A DNA stretch of 64,000 bases from assembly GCA_025055175.1 (NCBI GenBank), contig JANWYT010000006.1, positions 1 through 64,000 of the forward strand. The letters are read 5' to 3'. Under the pieces are notes generated by a model. That model was not told where the DNA came from and made no database searches. It saw only the letters and a program-made list of their open reading frames with translations. This stretch comes from Anaerolineae bacterium (GTDB taxonomy: Bacteria; Chloroflexota; Anaerolineae; Aggregatilineales; Phototrophicaceae). The position numbers and the translations under genes were made by a program. Each line of letters opens with the position of its first letter. Position 1 is the stretch's first letter. Shown here piece after piece: positions 40,586 to 47,436 of the stretch.

Positions 40586-41809
40586 CTAGAGTCCTTCTCG
40601 CAAGATACGCCAGGCCCAGGCTAAACCCCAGCGGCTCACCCAAGTGCTGGCCAAATCCGACAGCGCGCCGAAACCGTAGCCTCGCACTTGCTCCTCAGAG
40701 TCAGCGCTGACTGCCACCGCCGAAGCCGTCTCAACGTCGGCGTTTTCATCCACGTCAGGCAAACTCACGAAGGCCACACAGGCCAAGACGCCGCGTTCCT
40801 GACGGTAATGACGCACCGCTGCCAAAGCCAACCCCTTGAGATCATGAGCCGACTGGTCAAGCACCTCAGCCAAATTCTGCGGCGTCTCAAATTCCAGCAA
40901 AGACAAGCGACTCGGTGCCTTCATAGCTTGGATTTGGCGCGCAACTGCCGTCTTGATCCCTGCCTGGATCACCAACAGATCAGCGCTGCGCGCTTCTAGC
41001 ACCCTCAGCACAGCGTCCTCCAGGCGATCTTGTCCCACGCCGAAGATATAGCGCCCAATGCGCTGGCGCACCTGAGCATCGATGGCGTCCAACATGGCTT
41101 CAGCTTCGGGTAGGCTATCGGCTTTGGCTGTCAGGCGCACGTCGATCACGCCGTGATGAGCAGCTAGGCCGATAGTGGGATTGCTCATCGTCAACAAATC
41201 ACGACCAAGAAGCTCATCCAAAGCGCTCTCGCCAATGCCAGCTGCTCGTAGATTGCGCGCCTTAATCACTCCCAGCCGATATTTACTCAGTAGATATGGT
41301 ACGATCGACTCGCGCATGAGATATTTCAACTCGCGCGGCACGCCGGGCAGGCTCATCACCGCCTGGCCATCAGGCAGTTCCACGATGAAGCTCGGCGCAG
41401 TACCGACAGGGTTATGAATTGCCAGCGCACCCTGAGGCACATACGCCTGGATACGGTTGTTCTCTGGCATACGACTCTGGAAGCTGCGAAAGCGCTCAGC
41501 GATTTGGTCGTAGAGTTCCTGGCGGAACTCCAGCGGTCGGTCAGTGGCCAGAGCCACACCCTGGCGCGTCATATCGTCTACTGTCGGGCCGAGTCCGCCG
41601 CTAGTGATGACCAGCGTCGCGCGGCTCAGGGCTAGACGAATCGCTTCAGCGATCCGTCTCTCGTTGTCGCCCACACTACTCATGTAATAGACATTAATCC
41701 CCAGATCGCGCAAAATCTGAGCCAGATACGCGCTGTTAGAATCTGTAATTTCGCCGAGCAGTATTTCCGTGCCAATTGTTACAATCTCAGCGCTGATGTT
41801 GTCAGTCAT
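40586..41809 (-). CDS. cinA: CinA-like protein with degenerate C-terminal deamidase domain
   Basis: The 407-residue protein has a normal N-terminal MoCF/CinA domain (EIVTIGTEILLGEITDSNS, TSGGLGPTVDDMT, SLPGVPRELK), a middle KH-like part and a C-terminal PncC region. The deamidase motif AESCTGG is replaced by VIQAGIKTA and the later GIAGP block is absent, so nicotinamide-nucleotide deamidase activity is doubtful. The end VRGYGFGALSDLA still fits the family. The ATG at 41809 starts the domain at its usual place; the frame runs to 41896. Confidence 0.8.
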   Translation of the reverse strand: MTDNISAEIVTIGTEILLGEITDSNSAYLAQILRDLGINVYYMSSVGDNERRIAEAIRLALSRATLVITSGGLGPTVDDMTRQGVALATDRPLEFRQELYDQIAERFRSFQSRMPENNRIQAYVPQGALAIHNPVGTAPSFIVELPDGQAVMSLPGVPRELKYLMRESIVPYLLSKYRLGVIKARNLRAAGIGESALDELLGRDLLTMSNPTIGLAAHHGVIDVRLTAKADSLPEAEAMLDAIDAQVRQRIGRYIFGVGQDRLEDAVLRVLEARSADLLVIQAGIKTAVARQIQAMKAPSRLSLLEFETPQNLAEVLDQSAHDLKGLALAAVRHYRQERGVLACVAFVSLPDVDENADVETASAVAVSADSEEQVRGYGFGALSDLASTWVSRWGLAWAWRILREGL

Positions 41810-41852
41810 TGGCTCATCACCGCCTTGTAAGAGGCCTCTTCTGAGCAGATTC

Positions 41853-41881
41853 TTGGCAAAATGTTCCACCTTGGTTATGAT
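41853..41881 (+). promoter_or_regulatory. Strong promoter of the orphan ABC ATPase
   Basis: TTGGCA (41853-41858) and TATGAT (41876-41881) are spaced 17 bases, each one mismatch from consensus. The leader would be about 40 bases, with CGGAGG before the ATG. Confidence 0.7.
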
Positions 41882-41928
41882 ACTATGAATGGTCACTCAT
41901 CTTCAATTGCAGGCTGCGGAGGCTACTC

Positions 41929-43071
41929 ATGGCAAGTGTAACTTTTAGAAATATTGTCAAGCGTTATGGCGACTTGACTGTCGTCGATAACCTGAACATT
42001 GAAGTTGCAGACAAGGAATTTTTGGTGTTGGTCGGGCCTTCAGGTTGTGGCAAGTCCACCAGCTTGCGCATGTTGGCCGGCCTAGAAGAGATCAGCGATG
42101 GCGAAATTCTGATTGGCGACCAGGTGGTGAACAACGTCGCACCTAAAGACCGCAACATTGCGATGGTGTTCCAGAGTTATGCGCTCTACCCGCACATGAC
42201 CGTCTATGACAACATGGCGTTCGGCCTCAAGCTGCGCAAGACGCCCAAAGAAGTCATCGACCGTAAGGTGAAGGACGCCGCCAAGAATTTGGGCATTGAA
42301 CACCTGCTCCAACGCCGTCCGCGCCAGCTTTCTGGTGGCCAGCGCCAGCGCGTGGCCGTCGGACGCGCCATCGTCCGCGATCCCAAAGTCTTCCTGATGG
42401 ATGAGCCTCTCTCCAACCTAGATGCTAAGCTGCGCGTCGAAGCCCGTTCCTTCATCAGCCGTTTGCACCAACAGCTTGAGACGACTTTCATCTACGTCAC
42501 CCACGACCAGGTAGAGGCAATGACGATGGGGACGCGCATTGCGGTGCTGAATGCAGGCCGCTTGCAGCAGATCGACACGCCCTACAACCTATACCACAAT
42601 CCTCATAACGTCTTCGTGGCTGGCTTCATTGGCAGCCCAGCAATGAACTTCTTTGACGCGCGCCTCAAGAGTGACGGCGAGTCAGTCGTCGTCGATACTG
42701 GCGTCTTCCAAATTCAAATACCTGCCCACGAAGCTGCACCCTATCGTTCACACGTCGGCAAAGAAGTCATCCTGGGAGTGCGGCCAGAGAACATCCACGA
42801 CCGTCGCTTCCAACCTGCCGACATTGAACCCGCCCCCGTCACCGCCAACATCGAAGTCGTAGAACAGATGGGCAGCGAAATCGTCCTCTATCTAGAGGAA
42901 GGCGGCAAGACTTTCATTGCTCGCACAGATCCGCGCACACACGCTCGCGTCGGCGCGCGCATTGACCTGGCCATCGACGTTGCTAACATCCACATCTTCG
43001 ACCGTCAGACAGAACTCTCGCTGGCCTACGAGACTAAGTTGGAAGCTATTGCACGCCGCAACAACAACTAA
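41929..43071 (+). CDS. Sugar-type ABC transporter ATP-binding protein (UgpC/MalK/MsmX family), orphan
   Basis: The 380-residue ATPase has Walker A GPSGCGKST, signature LSGGQRQR, Walker B VFLMDEPLSNLDA and the H-loop THD, then a C-terminal TOBE/regulatory domain (about 240-370, with LGVRPENIHD). MsmX-type ATPases energize several carbohydrate importers. No permease or binding protein is adjacent, and it has its own promoter and terminator, so it probably serves importers encoded elsewhere. Confidence 0.9.
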   Translation: MASVTFRNIVKRYGDLTVVDNLNIEVADKEFLVLVGPSGCGKSTSLRMLAGLEEISDGEILIGDQVVNNVAPKDRNIAMVFQSYALYPHMTVYDNMAFGLKLRKTPKEVIDRKVKDAAKNLGIEHLLQRRPRQLSGGQRQRVAVGRAIVRDPKVFLMDEPLSNLDAKLRVEARSFISRLHQQLETTFIYVTHDQVEAMTMGTRIAVLNAGRLQQIDTPYNLYHNPHNVFVAGFIGSPAMNFFDARLKSDGESVVVDTGVFQIQIPAHEAAPYRSHVGKEVILGVRPENIHDRRFQPADIEPAPVTANIEVVEQMGSEIVLYLEEGGKTFIARTDPRTHARVGARIDLAIDVANIHIFDRQTELSLAYETKLEAIARRNNN

Positions 43072-43102
43072 GTGAGTCAACGCCTCAATCTAGAAGGATG
43101 AC

Positions 43103-43130
43103 GAGCGCCCCTTGAAGGGGCGCTCTTTGT
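43103..43130 (+). terminator. Terminator after the orphan ABC ATPase
   Basis: A 9-bp stem (43103-43111 with 43117-43125) closes a 5-base loop and is followed by TTTGTT. Confidence 0.75.
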
Positions 43131-43158
43131 TGGCTTGGTTGTCGGTGAGCATGAATGC

Positions 43159-43428
43159 TCAAGCCGATTTCTCCAGGCGATACGCTTGAGCCACGCCGCT
43201 GCGTGCCTGTTCGGTCAGCTCCACTATGTCACCCAGGCGCAAACCGTCCTCAGCGTAGACGTAGGCCGTGACCAGCGCACCGTCTGTCAGCTTGACCAGG
43301 GCCAGCGTCACCGTCTGGCCGTCTGTGCCGCGTACGTTGGCGATATTGTATACCTCGCCACGACAGGCTGTTTGGGTGTGCTGTTGATATTGGAGAGTGG
43401 GATTCACCAGCATTTTCAGGTCTCTCAT
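43159..43428 (-). CDS. Small OB-fold protein resembling DUF35 C-terminal domain
   Basis: The 89-residue protein reads like the OB-fold half of DUF35 proteins: RGEVYNIANVRG, then LALVKLTDGALVTAYV, LRLGDIVEL and a final AYR block. The N-terminal zinc ribbon (CxxC pairs) is missing. In archaea a DUF35 protein joins thiolase and HMG-CoA synthase into one complex, and here the gene directly follows HMG-CoA reductase on the same strand. A second ATG at 43413 is possible. The family call is by eye and needs a profile search. Confidence 0.55.
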   Translation of the reverse strand: MRDLKMLVNPTLQYQQHTQTACRGEVYNIANVRGTDGQTVTLALVKLTDGALVTAYVYAEDGLRLGDIVELTEQARSGVAQAYRLEKSA

Positions 43429-43531
43429 CTGCCCTATGGCTTCCTAACTTGGGCTGTGCTGTGCTTTCGTAGCTAACGCCAGTATAGACAGCGTGCGCTG
43501 GCAAAAGCTATCAGAGCCGAGACAAAAGCTA

Positions 43532-44839
43532 TCAAAGGCTATCAGGCTGATGAAAGGAGGTGAAAATCTTCACCAGTTCTTTGGCGCGCTCCAAGCGTAT
43601 ATTGCCTTCTTGGGCCATCTGCTCTGCGATGCGCCGCACCATGTCGTCGGTGGCGCCGGCAGCCACCGCCAACTGACGCGCGTGCATACGCATGTGACCG
43701 CGCTGTATGCCTTCGGTGGCTAAGGCGCGCATGGCCGCCAAATTTTGCGCCAAGCCCACCGCTGCCATGACTTGCGCCAACTCCATAGCGCTGCCCACCC
43801 GCAAAATCTTCATCGCCACCTGAGCCGTCGGATGAACGCGCGTCGCCCCGCCTACGATACCCACCGCCAAAGGTAGTTCAATAGAGCCGCGCAGATTGCC
43901 GTCCTCATCTTGCCACCAGCGCGTGAGGCTAGTGTAACGCCCATTGCGCGCTGCGTAGGCGTGCGCTCCCGCTTCGACGGCGCGCCAATCGTTGCCCGTC
44001 GCAATAACCACTGCATCGATGCCGTTCATGATCCCTTTGTTGTGCGTTGTCGCGCGATACGAGTCAACTTCGGCGAAGACGGCAGCTTCCACGATAGCGC
44101 GCACTGCTTCGACTCCACTCAGATCAGCCGTTTTCAAGCTGGCGTGTGGGATCATGCCCTCAGCGTAGGCTTTGCGCTGATCCGTCAAATTGCTCAGGAT
44201 ACGCAAATGCGCCCGTCCGCCCGTTAGCCGTTCAACGTGTGGCGCGAGATACTCCACTGCGGTGTTGACAGCGTTCGCGCCCATCGCGTCGCGGGTATCC
44301 AACAGCACATGCACCACCAGCATAGGCCCGATGGCTGTCTGCGGAAAGACTCGCACTTCCAGACCACGCGCCCCACCGCCGCGTTTGACGATACTCCCGC
44401 CTATCGAATCGACTTCGCGCAGCAGAAAATCGCGCTCCGCCTCCAAAGCCTGCTGCGCTCTCTCCAAATTGGGTACGTCCAACACCTGAATTTGGCCAAT
44501 CATGATGGGTTCATCGCTATGTGTGTAGAATCCTCCACCTTCACGGAACAAGCGGGCGGCGTTGCTCACGGCTGCCAGCACCGACGGCTCTTCGACGGCC
44601 ATTGGGATCAGGTAATCTCTTCCATTGATGAGAAAGTTGGTCGCCAGGCCCAGCGGTAGCGCCAGCGTGCCGATGGCGTTTTCGATCATGTGGTCTGCTT
44701 GCTCAGCAGACAAGCCTGCAGCGCCACGCAGAATATCGCATTCGGCTTGGCTCAGGTTGCCCCAATCCGCCACAATGGCCAGGCGCTCCGACAATGTCTT
44801 CTTGTAGAATCCACTTAGGCGTGATGTTTTTGTGTCCAT
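43532..44839 (-). CDS. Hydroxymethylglutaryl-CoA reductase, class II
   Basis: The 435-residue protein matches class II HMG-CoA reductase: ENAIGTLALPLGLATNFLING, then DAMGANAVNT, KAYAEG and a C-terminal RGHMRMHARQLA with the catalytic His. Class II enzymes are often called degradative, but they also serve the mevalonate pathway in bacteria. Ahead of it on the minus strand is no synthase gene; behind it is a DUF35-like gene. The ATG at 44839 is used; a TTG at 44848 is also in frame. No clear Shine-Dalgarno is seen. Confidence 0.9.
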   Translation of the reverse strand: MDTKTSRLSGFYKKTLSERLAIVADWGNLSQAECDILRGAAGLSAEQADHMIENAIGTLALPLGLATNFLINGRDYLIPMAVEEPSVLAAVSNAARLFREGGGFYTHSDEPIMIGQIQVLDVPNLERAQQALEAERDFLLREVDSIGGSIVKRGGGARGLEVRVFPQTAIGPMLVVHVLLDTRDAMGANAVNTAVEYLAPHVERLTGGRAHLRILSNLTDQRKAYAEGMIPHASLKTADLSGVEAVRAIVEAAVFAEVDSYRATTHNKGIMNGIDAVVIATGNDWRAVEAGAHAYAARNGRYTSLTRWWQDEDGNLRGSIELPLAVGIVGGATRVHPTAQVAMKILRVGSAMELAQVMAAVGLAQNLAAMRALATEGIQRGHMRMHARQLAVAAGATDDMVRRIAEQMAQEGNIRLERAKELVKIFTSFHQPDSL

Positions 44840-44893
44840 ACGCGTCAATGTAGCGCGGCAAGCCTGCCAAAAACTATCATCCTCGGAGGCCCT

Positions 44894-45679
44894 ATGCGTA
44901 CTCTCATCCTCTTCTGCTGCGCGGCTCTGCTCAGCCTGGGCGCATCAGCCCAGGGCCAGGACGAGCCGACGGTCATCGGCGACGGCACGCTGCGTCGTCT
45001 GCGCGTCCCAATCCTCATGTATCACTACGTGGGTAGCTTGCCACCCAACGCCGATCAATACCGCACGGCCCTCACCATCTCAGCGTCGATGTTCCGCGAT
45101 CACCTACGTTACTTAGCTGAGGAGGGCTACAGCACCATCTCCCTCTACGACTTAGACGAGGCGCTGAACGCGGGCTACCCTTTGCCGCCCAAGCCCATCA
45201 TCCTAACGTTCGACGACGGCTACATCGACCACTACGAGAACGTCTTCCCTGCCTTGCAGGAATTCGGCTTCACAGGGACGTTCTTCATCATCACCGGCTT
45301 CGCCGATGAGAACAAACGCGGCCACCTATCATGGCCACAAATCATCGAGATGGGCCAGGCAGGCATGAGCATGGAAGCTCACACCAAAAGTCATGTGGAA
45401 CTAGACAAGCGCAGCTACGATTTTCTGGTGTACCAAATGCTGGGCAGCATAGAGAGCCTTGAAGCCTATCTAGGTCGTCCAGCGCGCATGTTCTCCTACC
45501 CTGTAGGACGCTACGATGACCTGACCCTACTAGTCGCGTCGCAGGCTAACATCAGGCGCGCTGTCACCACCCAAAATGGCCAAGTCCACACCACCGACAA
45601 TCGCCTTGAGCTACCACGCTTGCGGATCAGCAACATGACAGGCGTTGCAGCGCTAGCTCAAATGCTGCAAGGCCGCTAA
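44894..45679 (+). CDS. Secreted polysaccharide deacetylase (NodB family)
   Basis: The 261-residue protein has a signal peptide (1-20) and the NodB domain with TFDDGY (105-110) and His153-x3-His157 for metal binding. These enzymes remove acetyl groups from N-acetylglucosamine or related sugars in wall or capsule polymers. CGGAGG precedes the ATG closely. It is divergent from HMG-CoA reductase and ends in a strong hairpin. Substrate unknown. Confidence 0.88.
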   Translation: MRTLILFCCAALLSLGASAQGQDEPTVIGDGTLRRLRVPILMYHYVGSLPPNADQYRTALTISASMFRDHLRYLAEEGYSTISLYDLDEALNAGYPLPPKPIILTFDDGYIDHYENVFPALQEFGFTGTFFIITGFADENKRGHLSWPQIIEMGQAGMSMEAHTKSHVELDKRSYDFLVYQMLGSIESLEAYLGRPARMFSYPVGRYDDLTLLVASQANIRRAVTTQNGQVHTTDNRLELPRLRISNMTGVAALAQMLQGR

Positions 45680-45681
45680 AG

Positions 45682-45712
45682 CGAGACGGGGGCTTATTCA
45701 GCCCCCGTCTCG
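45682..45712. terminator. Convergent hairpin after the deacetylase
   Basis: A 13-bp perfect stem (45682-45694 with 45700-45712) closes a 5-base loop between two convergent genes. There is no T-run on either side, so termination strength is unsure. Confidence 0.55.
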
Positions 45713-45721
45713 CCTGCCGAA

Positions 45722-45970
45722 TTAGTCTGGCAGGATTTTCGTGTCCATGAACTTGTCAAGCCAGATCATCACGATGATCCCCAGTGGCACAGCCGTCACC
45801 AGAAAATAGATGATGCCGTAGCGCTCAATGCTCACGCCCTGGGGCGTCTGAATGGAGCTGATGAGCGGCAGCAGGTCAAAGCCCACCGTGATGATGAGGT
45901 AGCCCAGGCCAAAGCCCAGGATTTGCGACAGCACAATCACAACCAGGCGCTTGATATTCAACGGTGACAT
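45722..45970 (-). CDS. Small two-helix membrane protein, unknown
   Basis: This 82-residue protein is not recognised. It has two hydrophobic helices (about 8-31 and 51-70) with a short loop and a charged C-terminus LDKFMDTKILPD, and looks like a membrane-inserted helical hairpin. The ATG at 45970 is preferred since AGAGGA lies 8 bases upstream; the open frame runs to 46048. Convergent with the deacetylase. Confidence 0.6.
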   Translation of the reverse strand: MSPLNIKRLVVIVLSQILGFGLGYLIITVGFDLLPLISSIQTPQGVSIERYGIIYFLVTAVPLGIIVMIWLDKFMDTKILPD

Positions 45971-46082
45971 CTCAAGAGTCCTCTCGATCAATCGATACGC
46001 GCTGATTCTAACGTAAGGCGCAGAGTCTGTGCAAGGAAATATTCTCATCGTTTTGACCCCGTTCTGCAGGATAATTCACGAG

Positions 46083-46111
46083 TTGTTAAACTAGCCAAAC
46101 ACTGATAAACT
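46083..46111 (+). promoter_or_regulatory. Possible promoter of the SPT-like gene
   Basis: TTGTTA (46083-46088) and TAAACT (46106-46111) are spaced 17 bases, about 72 bases before the GTG start. Confidence 0.4.
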
Positions 46112-46182
46112 TGGACAACTTAGCACTTCGTTTCGGTGTCCGAGGTGCTTATCGTCTGTGTATTTATCAGGAGCTGTTCAAC

Positions 46183-47382
46183 GTGGCAGACATATTTGAC
46201 AAGACCAGGGAATTCACGGCTGCCAAGGAGGCGATGGCCCTCGGCATTTATCCCTATTTTCGTGCCTTGAGCGACTCCGAAGGCGTCACTGCCACCTTCG
46301 AGGGCAAAGACGTGGTTATGCTCGGTTCGAACAACTACTTGGGCCTGACCACTGATCCGCGCGTGAAGCAGGCTGCCGCTGAAGCGCTAGCTCGCTATGG
46401 CACAAGCGTGACTGGCTCGCGCTTCTTGAACGGCACGCTGGAGCTGCACAAGGAACTGGAGCGCCGCCTGGCCCGTTTTGTCGGCATGGAAGCAGCGCTA
46501 GTCTTCTCAACTGGTTATCAGACCAACGTTGGCACGCTCACGGCCATCCTGGGCAAGGGAGACGTGGCCATCCTAGACAAAGACGCCCACGCCTGCGTCG
46601 TCGACGGCGTCATGATGTCGCGTGGCGAGATGAAGCGTTTTAAGCATAATGATCTAGACGACTTGGAGCGTGTCCTGAGCAAGATCGACGACGACGCTGG
46701 CAAACTAGTCGTCGTCGATGGCGTCTACAGCATGGGCGGCGACCTAGCCCCTCTGCCTCAGCTCATTGAAGTCTGCCGCAAATATGGCGCGCGTCTGATG
46801 GTCGATGACGCGCACGGCGTCGGCGTCACCGGCCAGGGGCGTGGCACAGGCTTCCACTTCGGCGTGCAGGATCAGATCGATTTGATGATGGGGACTTTCA
46901 GCAAGAGCTTCGCTTCGATCGGCGGCTTCATCGCCGGCTCTGCCGATGTCATCCACTATATTCAACATCACGCTCGCTCGCTCATCTTCTCGGCAGCTTT
47001 GCCTGCCCCCAACACTGCCGCTGTCCTAGCTGCCCTGGACATCATCGAGAATGAACCGCAGCACGTGGCCCGCGTCTGGGAAAACGCCGACTACATGCGC
47101 AGCAACCTGCGCAAGCTGGGCTTCAACATCGGCGCGAGCGTCGCCCCCATCATCCCTGTCATCATCGGCGATCAGTACAAGACAGGCCTCACCTGGGCTG
47201 CTATGATCGAAGCAGGCGTTTACACCAATCCCGTCGTGCCGCCTGCCACGCCGCCCAATGCTAGCTTGTTGCGCACTAGCTACATGGCCACTCACACCCG
47301 TGAACATCTAGATCGCGCCCTAGTAGCCTTCAAACAGGTGGGCGAAGCTCTGGATATCATCCCTAGCACCGCCACTGCCTAA
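46183..47382 (+). CDS. Alpha-oxoamine synthase family, serine-palmitoyltransferase-like
   Basis: The 399-residue PLP enzyme has DDAHG (208-212) and the Schiff-base Lys241 in GTFSKSFASIGGF. The SRFLNGTLELH, NPVVPPA and MATHTREHLDRAL blocks match bacterial serine palmitoyltransferase more than BioF or Kbl, which carry other lysine surroundings. SPT condenses serine with an acyl-CoA, the first step to sphingolipids; BioF/Kbl cannot be ruled out by sequence alone. The start is GTG at 46183 with CAGGAG nine bases upstream; a TTG at 46111 opens the frame further. Confidence 0.8.
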   Translation: MADIFDKTREFTAAKEAMALGIYPYFRALSDSEGVTATFEGKDVVMLGSNNYLGLTTDPRVKQAAAEALARYGTSVTGSRFLNGTLELHKELERRLARFVGMEAALVFSTGYQTNVGTLTAILGKGDVAILDKDAHACVVDGVMMSRGEMKRFKHNDLDDLERVLSKIDDDAGKLVVVDGVYSMGGDLAPLPQLIEVCRKYGARLMVDDAHGVGVTGQGRGTGFHFGVQDQIDLMMGTFSKSFASIGGFIAGSADVIHYIQHHARSLIFSAALPAPNTAAVLAALDIIENEPQHVARVWENADYMRSNLRKLGFNIGASVAPIIPVIIGDQYKTGLTWAAMIEAGVYTNPVVPPATPPNASLLRTSYMATHTREHLDRALVAFKQVGEALDIIPSTATA

Positions 47383-47405
47383 AGCAGCCAGCAGTGCTGC
47401 AAAGT

Positions 47406-47435
47406 AAAAGGCGGGACAACCCGCCTTTTGTTTTT
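47406..47435. terminator. Bidirectional terminator between SPT-like and RND genes
   Basis: A perfect 10-bp stem (47406-47415 with 47420-47429) closes a 4-base loop, followed by GTTTTT on the plus strand. It can also terminate the minus-strand RND gene. Confidence 0.85.
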
Positions 47436-47436
47436 C

